Source: Paraspadella gotoi
Lineage: Eukaryota; Chaetognatha
Length of the DNA stretch: 64,000 nt
Reading direction: 5' to 3'
Assembly (NCBI GenBank): GCA_051294375.1
Contig: CM119264.1
Coordinates: 21,609,582 to 21,673,581, forward strand
Shown: one piece after another, positions 1 to 13,954 of the stretch
How positions within the stretch are numbered: position 1 is the stretch's first letter
Layout of the letters: every line of letters starts with the position of its first letter
Notes under the pieces: model-generated
What the model saw: the letters and a program-made list of their open reading frames with translations, nothing else
What the model was told of the DNA's origin: nothing
The model's database searches: none
Program-made: the position numbers and the translations under genes

Positions 1-2598
1 AAAATTACATAAAAGCTTTCTCAAAACTCTATAAAGTTTCTATTACTTTCGGCAGTAAAGGCGGGAGAAGAAAATAGAGAATTTAAAATTCATGAAGCTA
101 AAACGTTTTTATTTCTCCCCAAAAAATAGACACGAATTATTTCAAAAATTAAAAAAAACTAATTGTCAATCTGAAAACCGAACATATGGAGAATTGAAAC
201 CTTTGTTTTAGTTATATCCGGGATCAATGGTTTAATTATAAAAAAATGTTTATTATCATCGATACAAAAAAGAATGTTTGATTGCGAAGCAGAAGTTAAA
301 GCATTTAAAAAGGAATATCATCGAAGAAAAAACATTTAAAAAAGTCCAGAGAAGATATAAAAGGAATTTCCTGGGGGGAAATGTAAAGAATTCGTTGTTA
401 AATTCCCTTAAAATCTAATGATAAAAAGTTTCGAGATTGCCAAACCAGACAAGCTAATTCAGGGCTCGACCAAGGCGATCGCGTTTTTTTTTTTTTTTTA
501 TTCTCTTTTTTTTATGTATGAAGGGAAACGCCCGTTGTTGGTTTCCTCGTTTTCCCTTTGTTCCATCGAAGACCGCAAATAGTTTTTGGTCGAACGGTTC
601 TTTGTTGCGCTCAAAGTTAAATCTCTTCGACTTTACGACTTCGACGAACAAAAACTAAAGAAATAAACGATCGTTATTTTTGTTGACTCTATCAATTCTT
701 TCACTTAGTTGCTCAATAGATTTTTATTAAGAACCTTTTCCAGTTTTCTTTCGGATTTTCCTCTGAGAGGTTGACTGCAAAAGTCACGAAACCGTACGAT
801 TTTCGCTATTTAGTCTACCTATTTTTAGCTCTTGACCATATCCCAGGTGAAAACAATTTGTTTTAGGATTCGATACCTGCCTAATAAATTAGGTTCTAGT
901 ATAGTCAATCAATCTCCGAATTTCGTAATACTATTTCCTTCCTCTGGACACATTAGAGTCGTTCTCTATTGTGGAATCAGACCACAAAAAAAACTTTCTT
1001 TTTTTAGGGCAAATTTCTTTGAAAGTGTCAAAATATTACGTAAAAAATGAATCTTAAAGAAATAAAAGCAAAATAATTTCACCGATTTTCTCACACTCAA
1101 TCATCGCCGGATCCGTCAAAAATGTCGCAGATTCCAGATGAGCTGTGATTAGTCGATAACCAACGCGCTTCAACTCTTTCCCAATTCTGATTGATTTAAA
1201 AAGTCAACTTTCTTTCATGAAAAAACAAAGAACAAAACGTAAAGCGGAAAAAAAAAACCCCGGAGGCTTCACTTCAAAAGGTTTGGCGGGTTTCCAGAGA
1301 GCTGTTAACGACATCGGTTTTTGAACTTGACTACAATTTTTTTTCTTTTTTGTCTTTTACTTCCGTTTTTGTTGAGACTTTACAATGCGTCTTGTTGTTC
1401 CCAGTTTCCCAAAACGAATCGTTTTTTTAATAAATAATCACTGACGCTGTAAGGATTCACCACGAATATATTTCTCCCTCGACTCCCAATCAACCCCCCC
1501 CCCCCACCGGAACCCCCTTCAAAATCGACCTCGAGAATCTCCGCTCTTCAAAATCTCCCTTTAAAATCCTTAAAAAAATTCTGCTTTTTAACGACGGCCG
1601 ATTTTTTTGCGCACTTCCCTTCATGAGCTCTTCACACAATCGTTTCTTAAAGATCCGCCTCCCCGCGCCGCCCTTCCTACTTCGTCTTTTCACACTGCCT
1701 CAACACTGTGACTTTCCTCGCCACGCCACCTCTCAGCGCCGGCTTTCCCCCGCGGCGCAGCTGCCGCCTTCCCCCGCGGCGCTGCTGACGCCCCGCCGCA
1801 TTGCCGCGCACCTCCAACGCGTTCGCGAGCCCAGTTTCGCTTTCCCCTTCGAAGTCGCGAGACGTCGTCGTGTTTTTCGTCGTCTTCGTCGTCGCCGTCT
1901 TCGTTGTCGTCTTCTTTGCGTTAGTCGTCTTACGTTGGGACAGAATCGCTTTCTATTTTTTTATTCGCTTAAAGCTTACGATTATTTGAAATTGGGTTCG
2001 AAATATCATCAATGTTCCTTTCATTGTTTCTGCAAGGATAATTTTAAAATGTAAAACTTAGATGCTCTATTTTTGTCTGTTTCATTCTTTACGTTTTTTT
2101 TCCCTCTTTATTTATTTAAAAGCTCAACTTACGTGTTGTCATTTATATGAAATTGATACAACCAATATAAAAATTATCCATTCATTTAATATGCTTCTGC
2201 CGTGGCTAAGCTTGGTCCATATGGCTTTAATACTTTCTTCCATATTTTCTCATTCACCTCCATAATTTCTTATCCTCGGGACTGATCTCGTTTTTCTGCT
2301 ATTTTCTTCATTTGTCATCGTTTTCCTCACCTACCTTGACTCACGACTTTTTCCTTAATATTTTTTTACTTTTTTTTAGTTTTTGCTTTCAAGTTTTCTT
2401 ACGAAGCTTAATCTTCCATTTTTTCGTTTTCTTTTCCTCTCACATTCTTTATATTTCTTATAATTCTCATAATCCTCATAAACCCATTAATCCCATTTTT
2501 CTCCGTCTTTTCGTATCTTGTTATCCCTTTTATCACAAATTAGGATTAGTTCTTTGCTCGTTAATTTCTCGGATTGTATCATTTAAGTAAGCGTTGGT

Positions 2599-2601
<3 letters not shown>

Positions 2602-2656
<55 letters not shown>
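2602..2656. repeat. (CT)n microsatellite
   Basis: About 27 uninterrupted CT dinucleotides, immediately before the 27-bp tandem repeat. Confidence 0.95.
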
Positions 2657-2660
<4 letters not shown>

Positions 2661-2702
2661 ATTCTTCGGTTTTTCTCACCTTTTCCAGCCATCAACTCCC
2701 GA

Positions 2703-2837
2703 CCTCATCATAAGATTTAGAAAATCCAACCTCATAATAAGATTTAGAAAATCCAACCTCATCATAAGATTTAGAAAATCCAACCTCACAATAAGATTTA
2801 GAAAATCCAATCTCATCATAAGATTTAGAAAATCCAA
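2703..2837. repeat. 27-bp tandem repeat, five units
   Basis: Five consecutive copies of a 27-bp unit starting CCTCATCATAAG and ending AAAATCCAA. Copies differ only at the TCATCATA/TCATAATA/TCACAATA position. Length 135 bp is exactly 5 x 27. Confidence 0.95.
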
Positions 2838-3130
2838 AAATTAATGAGCAGTTTTTCTCTTCGGCGACTTGACATTTTTTGGTCGCGATGACTTTTAAAA
2901 TTATTTATGAGTCTTTTTTAATATTTAGAACATTAACTTTAATACCAAGTTTTTATTTCAATCGTTCTTTTGTCTTCACCCTCCCCATTTTTAACCTCAT
3001 TTTTTTTCGCATTGTCATTTTGCATTCTAGTTCCAATAACGTCAGAGAAGGCGGTGAGGGATTGCGTAACTCACTCATCCATCGTAATTTCTCTCTTTCT
3101 TTTTATTTTATTTTTAGTTTCACCGAGAGA

Positions 3131-3365
3131 ACTGGCGGAGCAACTCACTAAGTAGCTTTTCGGTCGGCAGGTCTGTTTGTCTGCCCGTCCATTCATTAGT
3201 CTATACCACTTACAATAGAAATGCTTATAAGTTGGGTAACACTTCTTCAATTTAATTCATAATGACTAGAAATAAAAGGTAACATAAGACCTGTAACGTG
3301 CGTATTCATCATACTTGTTATGAAATAACAAACTGCCGCGCAACACATTAGAATTATCGTTCTTG
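3131..3365 (-). mobile_element. MITE-like element with GGTC core, copy 1
   Basis: Begins GGCGGAGCAACTC and AAGTAGCTTTTCGGTCGG, and ends CTGCCGCGCAACAC followed by CGTTCTTG. Same landmarks in the same order as the copies near 19.6, 29.8, 38.4 and 47.8 kb, reversed relative to the last three. The middle is diverged. No coding capacity. Confidence 0.6.
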
Positions 3366-3927
3366 TTTTTTTTTTTTAAATCGAATCCACTTTTTCATCC
3401 ATCTCTTCCACCTTCTCAACCATGTTTTTATTTTCCACCCTGCCAACCACGCCTACCATGTCTCTATTTTTTATGTCCCTCGCGAAATTCTCTTGAATTC
3501 CCAATGCCTTTTAAGGGACTTTTTTAATTTCCACTCTTACTTTAGGCCCACTTATAAATCGTACCAAATGCTAAACCTCGTCTTAGTTTCTTTTCAGTAT
3601 GAATTCGGTATGAATTCTGTTCACACAAAAATGCGGAAATTATGATTAGCAAGTAAGAATTGCTTAGTCTGAAACTTTATGTCTTTGCGAGGGTTTAAAT
3701 CGACGATAAGCTAAACGACTCAACGTCTTTTCCCTCGCACCCCAAAAAAAAACTCCATCAAAACTGGAACGAACCTCGCGCGCAACACCAGGCTATCTTT
3801 CGGATTCTTCCCTTTTTCCTGGATCATTCTGCCAAATCGGAAATATAGTATTTTCGCCGAAAATCGATCCTTCGTAGAGAAGTTAAAAATTTAAAGAGAC
3901 CCCCCCCCCTCCGCCAAACGTGGACAG

Positions 3928-6900
3928 ATGGCGTCGGCGACGGGGGACGAATCCTCCAGCATCTCGTCGACGGACGTGTCGTCGTTGTCGGCGTTTTCGT
4001 CGTCGTCTTCGTCGTCGTCGTCGTCGTCGGACGATATGACGGAAGGGCGGACCACGGTGATACCGCCCTTCTCCCTTTGGAACGGAAGTGCGTGGAATGG
4101 ATCTCTGCTAAATGGGGTAAGTGGGGTTGAAGTCTTTATCTCTTACCCTTAACTTATTTCTTACACAGTTTTCTTTGTGGGCGTAACTCGTCACCAAGGC
4201 TTTTTAAATACTTCTGTCATTTTTTAATTCTTTCTTTTTCGTAAGCGCGCATAAATCTCATTTGCATCTTGTTGTCTCCGTCGTAAAAAATTACGTGTAA
4301 AAATATTTTGACTGGTATAGAATTTCTTGCTAATTAAAAAACATATATATATATTTATATATACATATATATATTGCGTAAAATTTGAATATTCTTAATT
4401 GTAATATTTAGCTGAGACGAGAATACGGTACTCTTACTTAGTCTTAGAAAGATCCTGCATAATTTGGGACCAGTGGAAATTCATCCGAAATCGAAATTCC
4501 TATCGCCACTTGAGTCAACTACATTCAGTTATATGATAAGGGTATCAGAATCTTATCGTAATAATACAAATTTGGTTCATGAAGCGTACTTTGAAATTAG
4601 GAAGTTACCAGCCTTCCACGATTATTAAGTATTCAAAGGTTAGCGTGATCAAATAAATGTATATTTGACACTTTCTTCATCTCCAAGGAAACGACGGCCG
4701 ACGGAAACAAGGACGAGTATCAGATGCTGGAGTATCAGATCTCCATCGTCGTCCCGCCCATGTTCGCCATCATCAGCATCATCGGTGAGAAAATCATTGC
4801 GATTGCAAATTGTGCGAGATATTCGTGTCGATACTTCCTCTGTAGCTTAAGACACGTTATCACCGATTCACCCGTTTAAAAATATTTTTTGTGTAAAATT
4901 TAAGCGTCATTTCCTTCACAGCTTTACTTGATCTCAATGGACAGGAATATTTATTTACGAATTTGCGTGAATTTTCTTTAAGTTAATCATAATCCATCAT
5001 TTTCGCTTATTCATCGAAAACCGGCAGCGCCCGCAGCGCCTGCAGTACCTGCAGCACCTGCAGAAAGGGAGGCAACGAAGAACTAAAAGAGACAATAAAA
5101 TAAAGTGCTTTGGTCGACTCTCCCTAATTTTTACGAGATCCCTTTCGCCAACTCTCACTCCTTCCAATTTTCCCTTTTTTATCTTTCTTTCTATCTTTCT
5201 TTCTTTCATTTTTTTTCCTTTTCTTCTCTTATCATCATCAATCCTCTCTACTTATAAAGTGATTTATAATTTAACTATCGATCATTTCCTTCTTCGCTCA
5301 CTCACCAGATCGCCTCCTTAATTGTCTTCCCTTTTTCTTTAACTCACCTCCAGCCCTTCATTTCGCTCTCCGGGTCTCCCCCCCTCCTCCTTTCTCGCCT
5401 CCCGCCCTTACGCTCAATGAATTCACCATTTTTCAGTCTTTTCGACGCGTTGTTGTTGTTGTTGCGAACGGTACATCAAAAACTCCCGGTTCTGGTGATC
5501 GAACCGCGAACCACAAAATCGCGATTTGGTTAACGTTGCATGTTCGGCCGTGGGGCGTTCGTTCCGTGGCAGCGTCGGGGTTTCGGCGACGAGGGCTGCT
5601 GTAGAGTTGGCGTCGGAGGCAGCAGAGAGGCGAGTTGTTGGCGGTGGTGATAGGGGCGGCGGCGGTGGCAACAGAGGTGGCGAGGTGTTGGCGGTGGTGA
5701 TAGGGGCGGCGGCGGTGGCAACAGAGGTGGCGGTGGTGATAGGGGTGGCGGCGGAGGCAGCAGAGGTGGCGAGGTGTTGGCGGTGGTGATAGGGGCGGTG
5801 GCGGATTTTGTGAACCAGAACCCGAGTCTTCGTCTCAGATTCTCCAAGGAAAATGTTTTTCACGCTTGAACGAAGTTTGACGCGAAATCGAAAAGGAGAA
5901 TCAATCTTCTCACTGATTTTTTCACACTTTCACTTTTTTTTAACATTTGTCCTGTCCTAAATTTTTTTCACATTTTTCCTTCTTAATTTATTTTAATGCT
6001 ATTTTTTATAAGTAGAAAACAATCTCAAGTTGTTTTTTTTTATAATGTATTGAGTTTATTTATATATATTTATATATATATTATATATATTTATATTTAT
6101 TCCTCTCCTTCCTCTCAAGAAACCAGCAAGGTCGTTTATCGATATTTTTTTATTTACATGTTAATCATTGAATGCTTATTGAGTAATGACTAGGACTGGA
6201 CGTTGCTTTTTCTCTTCGATGGGGACTGGGGGCTGTAGGAAAAGAGAGAGAGAAAGAGAGAGAGAGAGAACGAGAGAGAGAGAGAGAGAGAGTGAGAAAG
6301 AGAGAGAGAGACAGTGAGAGAGAGAGAGAAAACCCCCTCATTTCCATCCCATTGATTTTCAGAGCCTTGCTTGAAAGAAGTATAAATTTCTTTTTCCTGT
6401 GAATTGACGATCTCATGAACCTTTTTCTTTTTTTCTTTTTTATCGAGCGAACTCCTTTTTCGTTGAAGGTTTTCATGCAGCGTACCTTAGTCCTCCTCCA
6501 TCGCCGTACCCTTGACCCTATTTCGTTATTTCGTTAACAATCGTCCTTTTCGCGTTTTCTCATACGTCCTCTCTCCCCCCTAAACCCCCTAACCCTCCCC
6601 CAGCCCCACCTCCTCGCAAGATATCGACTGATTAATGCGTTTTCATTCTCGCTGGTCCCTTTTCATCGCGAAGACCCGGAATTACATTCCCCGCCGAAAA
6701 TAAGATGGCGCTGGTTGAGAGAATAAAGAATCTTCAATCTTTCGCCGCAGGAAAGAAAGAAGTTCTTAAATGTAATATCTTACTTATTTCTCGAAATGAA
6801 CTTGGTTTCGGCTCAGGAGATCGTTTCCGAAAGTCTGATTACGAGTAACAGAAGCGGCTCCTCTTCTTCTGTTATGAAAATCCTCCCTGACAACAAAATC

Positions 6901-8760
6901 CCAATGTACGTTCTTCCTTTTCCATTTTTGTCGGAAATTTGTTCCAAGAATCCATCGCCTTCTCACTCGTCACCTTCGCTCGATTTCAGCCTCCCTTAAA
7001 AAAAAGAAAAAGAAAAAAAAGAAATTCTAATCTTTCTCCACTAATTCCCACTTTGTTCCCCCGCGCCAAACCCATCCTTTCTTCGATGATCAGGGTGCCT
7101 GTCATGATTGGCCGATGGGTTTGGTCCTGAATTCCCCCCCCCCCCGCCGACACCGCCCCTTCGCTCTTCTCGCTCTTCACGCGGTCTTCGTCTTTGTCGT
7201 CGTCATTGTCGTCGTCGTTGACGTCGCCGTCTCCGCGGACGAAACGAAGAGATGAATGAGAAGTCTCGAAGGAAAGTGGATGGCGAGAGATGAGAAAACG
7301 CTTGTCAAGGTTGTTAGTCGCGGAGCCGCCAGAGGCGCGAGAGAGGTCTTTGGGAAAATCAATCATCTTGACGATAGAAGAAGTTTGAGAAGAACTGCTC
7401 GTAACGATCGTCGACAAGCTGGGAAACTCTTTGGAGAATTTCATCTCGGTTTCGAACTGGACATTAAAAACTCTCTGAAGAATGGTCGAGTAGAAATCAA
7501 TTTAAATGCCCGGGCTTGTCCGCGACCGAGAGAGGAAGAACTTTTTGGGGGGAAGAGCGTTTTAAGGTCAGAAGAAAGGTGTCGTCGTCACTTTGATGGT
7601 CCGAGCGAGAATACATCCTCTTCGAACGCGTCGGAGACAAGCAATTAAGAGGCGACGGAGGCGGCGTGGGTCGAGATGGAAAAATGTGAAAGAAGAGGAG
7701 GTGTGAGGTGAACATCACGAAGTAGATCTATTCTCGGAGTGAAAAACCATTTTGGTTAACGAAGTCAATTTTTCTATTTAATCAAATTTTTCTTTTAGCT
7801 TTAGAAATAAAGATAAAATTTTATATTTTTTCTATTATTATACGTAGTCGGGTCTGAGGCTTGAAAAGATATTGATTCAACAATTTTGATCTAACAAAAT
7901 TTTTAATCAACAAAACTTTTTTCAAAGAAAACGATATTTTTTTCGTTTTGAATTGAGGTCCGACACCAGCAGCATTTTTTTGTTTGAAACCAGGCTTTTC
8001 CGATTTTTCCCCCGCGACTTCCAATATTTCAAGTTGAAAGTCAACGTCTAATCTCCGTTAAGCACTCGCGCTGCGCAATGTTCAACGAAGAACAGAGGCG
8101 TCACTTCACTTTACTTACCTTTTTATTATTATTATTATTATCATTATATATTCATTCATGCTTTTTTCCATTAAATTCGTATAATAATTGTTCATTCATC
8201 CAATTTCTTTATTCGTTCATTTTTTTAAAATTTCTTTATTCGTTTTTTCTTCATTCATTTCCTAACACCTTCTTTCATTCAAACCTTAATATCTTCATTC
8301 ATTCCTCCCAGGATTGGCGGCCAACTTGACGGTGATCTTCGTCATCGCCCGCGTTCGTCGAATCCGCAATTCGACGAACATCCTCGTCCTCAGCCTCGCC
8401 ATCGCCGACGCCCTCTTCCTCACCGTCTGCGTCCCCATGACGGCCGTCAGGTGAGACGCTCCACGCCTCCCTTCTTCATCCCTCATTTCACAATAAAATC
8501 GCCGCGTGGCGAGTTACTACAACTTGAATAGAACGATTTCTCGGAAATAAGTTTCCATGACGACAGCAGCAGAAAAAAAAGAGACCGATAGAGTCGAAAC
8601 TTCGTCGGAAAAACGGCACGACTTCAATCCCCGGAGTCATAATCCTTTCCCCTCTGCCTTTTGAATCGAAGGCCGACCTTTTGTGCTGACCCTGGCAACA
8701 AAGAGTGAGGGCCGGAGAAAGGACCGCTGTGGGATGGAGGATGGGAGGATGATAAATAAA

Positions 8761-8831
<71 letters not shown>

Positions 8832-9285
8832 CAAGTGAATGATGTATGATCTCATGAGCACATTCGGAGAGCTATTACTTAATGATCTGTTTACATTATA
8901 CGCTACGCAGCGATCGTTAAACTTCTCTATTTAAGTGCGCGAGGCGCCCGACTATAAAAATAATCCAATTCGCTTCATTGAATGTGAACTCCAGATCAAA
9001 GTTGTAAAAAAATAGATCGAGAGAAAGATCAAAACTTAGAGATTTATAAAAATGAGGAAAAAAAGAGCAAAAGAGATGAACAGAGAAAACATTTTGGCTC
9101 GATATCCTTTGGTGTCGGAAATATCTTGGAATATCTTGGTGTATTTCCCATGTTGCCTCAACTTGTGAATAAATTTATATGAGTGGGATTGGGAAGCTTT
9201 GAAATTTCTAAACAACCGAAAAAGATAAGCGACCGCGCAAGGAGCATCGGAATTGGCCTCGTGGGAGAGGAAGTGAACGAAAAAG

Positions 9286-9357
<72 letters not shown>

Positions 9358-9949
9358 GGGGGGGCAGGCATTGAAAAAAAGCGACGTCCCCGGTCTTTTG
9401 CCTCGGGGTATTAGTACCAGTTGTAGAGCAACGATCTCCAAAAATTCCATTCAGCGATGAATGGAAAGCGACGACGATGCTGAAGACTGCAACGACGATG
9501 ATGACGACGCTGACAGAGGTGACGGTAAAAAAGGACAACAATTTGTGAAAAAGTTTTTACAATTTTAAATTCGTCACCGTTTTGACTTTGTTAAGAACCA
9601 CTGACGCTCCTATGCCGATGCCGATCCAGCTCTTCCATTCCCGCATTTCCAATATTGTCATTACCTATCAGGCTCCTTGGCAATCAAACCCTTCCCGCAC
9701 CACAGCAAAAATAACTGTCTCCCGACCGATCCACTCCTTCCATGCGTCCTCCCCTCTGTCATCCGCCCTTAACTCAATGGAACCGAAGAACCGGTTCCAT
9801 CCGGCGCCACCCAGCTCGAACCGAGACTCTCTCGGCGAAGAAAAGACGCCTTTCTCCTTCGTCGACGTCGACGAAGGTCGAAGTGTCGAACGCAATTTCG
9901 CGATCTTTCTTTCGTACAAAAAGAGAGAGAGAGAGAGAGAGAGAGAAGA

Positions 9950-9998
<49 letters not shown>

Positions 9999-12900
9999 TA
10001 GCAAATACAGGCAGGAAAACGAGAGGGGAAAAAAACTGAAAAAAATAGCCTCGAATAAAAAGAAAATGCACAGATTTGCCTAAGAGAAGCAGAAAGAGAA
10101 AGAAAGATAAGAAAGAAAAGAAAGAAAGAAAGAAAAGAAAGAAAGAAAGAAGATAAAGAAAGAAAGAAAGAAAGAAAGAAAGAACAACCAACCAAACCAA
10201 CAAGAGTATTTTTTCGTCTCTAGAGATGAATGGGGAACGAGAGACTCATGTCGAGACTGAATGTGAAACGAGATTTCCGTTTTTTTTTTTTTTTTTTTTT
10301 TTTTTTGTTGCGAAGATTTTTCGATGTTGATTTCGCGTTTACATCCTGGGACCACAAGTTTTATTTTCTTCTACAATTTAATTTTAGTAGTACATTGTAG
10401 TGGTAGTATTTCATACCCACTACTCGTCCGAGAATCAGCAGCACCTATGGCGAGGAGGTAGCACGAGGCTCCTCCCAACCCAAAGGACTCGGGTTCGCGC
10501 CCTGCTGATTGACACAAGTAAAAGCGGGACGGGGCGTCTCACCCACCTGTAGTGTCGGACTACAGCCCGATCCGAAGTTCGGGACCTTGTTGTGCAACGG
10601 ACGGTAAACTGCTCGCGGCATCGTCTTCCACATTGGTGAGCCCACACGAACACGCTGGCACGTTAATACACCTCTGCCCGGGCATGTTACCATACCTCTG
10701 CCCTCGACCATCGTGTGTGAAGATGGGAGGAGGAATAGGCAGCCCCTCCTAGAGGGCTCGGGCACAAACGCGTGCATCATAGCCATCACACTTGCGCGGG
10801 TGTGTGATGCCTAGGGGGGATGTGTAGTGGTAGTATTTCATACCCCACTACTCGTCCGAGAATCAGCAGCACCTATGGCGCCGGAGGTAGCACGAGCTCC
10901 TCCAAACCAAAAGACTCGGGTTCGCGCCCTGCTGATTGACACAAGTAAAAGCGGGACGGGGCGTCTAACCCACCTGTAGTGTCGGACTACAGCCCGATCC
11001 GAAGTTCGGGACCTTGTGTGCAACGACGGTAAACTGCTCGCGGCATCGTCTTCCACATTGGTGAGCCCACACGACACGCTGGCACGTTAATACACCTCTG
11101 CCCGGGCAATGTTAACATACCTCTGCCTCGACCATCGTGTGTGAAGATGGGAGGAGGAATAGGCAGCCCCTCCTAGAGTGCTCGGGCACAACGCGTGCAT
11201 CATAGCCATCACACTTGCGCCGGTGTGTGATGCCTAGGGGGGGATGTGTAGTGGTAGTATTTTCATACCCACTACTCGTCCGAGAATCAGCAGCACCTAT
11301 GGCGAAGGAGGTAGCACGAGCTCCTCCCAAACCCAAAAGGACTCGGTACGGTCGTCAAATCGCGCGTCGAACCCCTCGCGTGATTGACTCAAGATCAACA
11401 TCGACGCTCAAGTTGAAGTCGACGGTACGGAGCGTCTAACCTCACAACAGCTCCGTACTTGGTCGGACTTACGAAGGCCTGACACGAGAGTATCGGGACC
11501 TATAGCCGATGCTGACCACGGAAGCCGATAATATCTGCTCGCAAGTTGATGCTGGTCCAGCTGCTTCTTCCATTGGTGAGCCCATCACGAACAGCTGGCA
11601 CGTTAATACACCTCTGCGGGCATGTTAACATCACCTCTGCCCTCGACCATCGGTGTGAAGATGGGAGAGGATAAGGCAGCCCCTCCTAGATGCTCCAGGG
11701 CACACTGCGCTGCATCATTAGCCAATTTCACTTGCGCGCCGGATGTGTGATGCCTAGGGGGGCATGTGTGAGTTGGTAAGTATTTCATACCCCACTACTC
11801 GTCCGAGAATCAGCAGCACCTATGGCGAAGGAGGTAGCACGAGCTCCTCCCAACCCAAAGGACTCGGGTTCGCGCCCTGCTGATTGACACAAGTAAAAGC
11901 GGGACGGGGCGTCTAACCCACCTGTAGTGTCGGACTACAGCCCGATCCGAAGTTCGGGACCTTGTGTGCAACGGACGGTAAACTGCTCGCGGCATCGTCT
12001 TCCACAACATTATAAAATTTTCGTCGGAATTAAATTTATTGATAGTGTAAGGTAAAATGGAAAGAAAGAAAGAAAGAAAGAAAGAAAATAAAAAGGGACA
12101 AAAAAAAAAGAAAGAGAAAGAACGAACAAACAAACGAATGAAAAATGAAAAAAGTTAATATTTTGTTAAAACATCCTTTCCTCGTGTACTTTTCTCGGTG
12201 CTTTTTTACCAAGTGATCATAAACGGAACTCTGGTTAAATTAACCGTCCATTTTACGAGGAGAGAGAACGAGGCGGAAGGCTTTCTTTCCGCCTTGCGAC
12301 GAAATCACAGCCGCCAGGAGAGTCGTTAGGTTTTCTCTCAGAGTTAAGGCTGAGGTAAGGTAAGCGACTCGGACCCGGAGTTGATCTTAAAAAAGGAACC
12401 GTTACTCGGGTTAGTTAAAAGTCCGAAGACTCGCACGTTTGGCGTCGAGTTATTGTGGAGTCTGAAGATGTTGTCGATTATAAAGTCTTTAACTGGCTCG
12501 AACCATTTTTTCGACAAAACTTCAGAATTCGATTTTTTTTCCCACGACTGTAAATTAAGTGTTTATTCAGGAATTTATATTTTTCGACCATCGATGAAAA
12601 AATACAGCGAAACCGACACAACGGGAAACAGAAATTAAAAGTGTTTACTGTTCACTGGTCACTTTACACAGTTAAGTGAAGAGAGATGAACTCAAAACTG
12701 TTTTGAGCAGAGTTGATCCGAAGATGATTTACGAACCGACGGACAAGAAAATAAGTTATTTTGGACGTCACCCCGTCAGACCGTCTTGCAGCCATGATGG
12801 TGAATGGCGCTTAAATTGCCCGAGGCGCTTTTACCAAATCTTATCTTTAATCGCCATCGACCTTGCCACCCACGCGGATAAATTGCCATCGACCGTGCCA

Positions 12901-13907
12901 TCCAGGACTTATATAAGCAAAAAAACCAACCCCCGAAGCCTCAGCGACTCCATGTTTAGGGTCGTCGGTTTCGCCACATCAAAGTCTTTAACGACACCAA
13001 AGCAAAACTTCCCACTTCCCATCGCTTTCGCTTTCCATCGCCAAAACTCGGGGATTATTTTTAGTCTTTCTTGGAGAAACTACACATTTTTCATGTCGAG
13101 GGGGAAAAAAGAAAAATAAAGTCTCTTTGGAAACAAAAGGGGGCGGCGGCGGCGGTGGCGGCGGCGGCGGCTGCGGTAAAGAGCCCCATTCAGTATTTAA
13201 AGTTTTTCTCATCATCATGAGTGAGAATATTAGCCTATCGGCGAGATACAAAACGTCGGCAAAGAGATAATAATAATGAGGCCGCAAATGACGAGGATGA
13301 AGAAATACGATAGGGTATCAATGACGTCTATGGCGACGACAATAATGACGTCAATGGCGACCATAATAGTGAGGTTATAGTCGAAAGGATTGAAGACGAT
13401 GTCGGAAACGGCAATCCTTGATAGGAGACGCTGTCAAGGTAATGGTTGCCGCAAACAAAAATAACCATTGGGCGGAAAAAGTTTTCCAAAAAAATTCTGA
13501 CAGAAGCCTCAAACTCAAAGACTCAAAACAAAATTGACGACGAAAGAAAAACAAAAGACGGCGTTGACGATGAAGACCAAAGAAAACAAAAGGAAGAGTC
13601 GATTTGATAATAGAAAAAAATTAAAAAAGGGAAGTCGACTATGGGAAGACTATGGAAAAACGACGAAGAGAAATAAATAGGCAAAGAACACCAAAAAAAA
13701 ATGGCAAAGATAACTTGAACGGTAACGACGAGATGCAGGACGACGACGACGACGACGATAAGTCGACGATGCCGAAGAAGAAATTATTAAGTTGTTAACG
13801 ACGATTCTCAACAAAGAGGAGAGAGACCTCAAAAACGAACTCTAAAACTCTAAATCGTTTTACACCATTGCGCATGGGATTTCCATAACCTTCTTCCTAG
13901 TCACTCT

Positions 13908-13954
<47 letters not shown>

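Larger units (their letters stand above)
1..3927. other. Upstream non-coding region of the GPCR gene
   Basis: No convincing coding exon on either strand. AT-rich, with a GC-rich, CpG-containing patch at about 1620-1960 that could belong to a promoter or a 5' untranslated exon. It also holds a (CT)n tract, a 27-bp satellite, one copy of the short AT-rich dispersed repeat (about 2147-2191) and one MITE-like copy (3131-3365). No clear TATA box or initiator could be fixed, so the transcription start is unknown. Confidence 0.5.

Noticed and set aside
2703-2837. CRISPR array
   Set aside because: The units are contiguous with no spacers, in a eukaryotic context.
7256-7648. 130-codon + frame and 152-codon - frame in GPCR intron 2
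   Set aside because: No domain, no splice support, and overlapping frames on both strands in GC-rich sequence.
10435-12133. Repeated similar open frames in the SINE array
   Set aside because: They recur because the DNA repeats; frames are broken between units, and the Pol III motif explains the element better.
12676-13119. 147-codon + frame
   Set aside because: No recognisable domain and composition like intron sequence. It lies inside GPCR intron 3.
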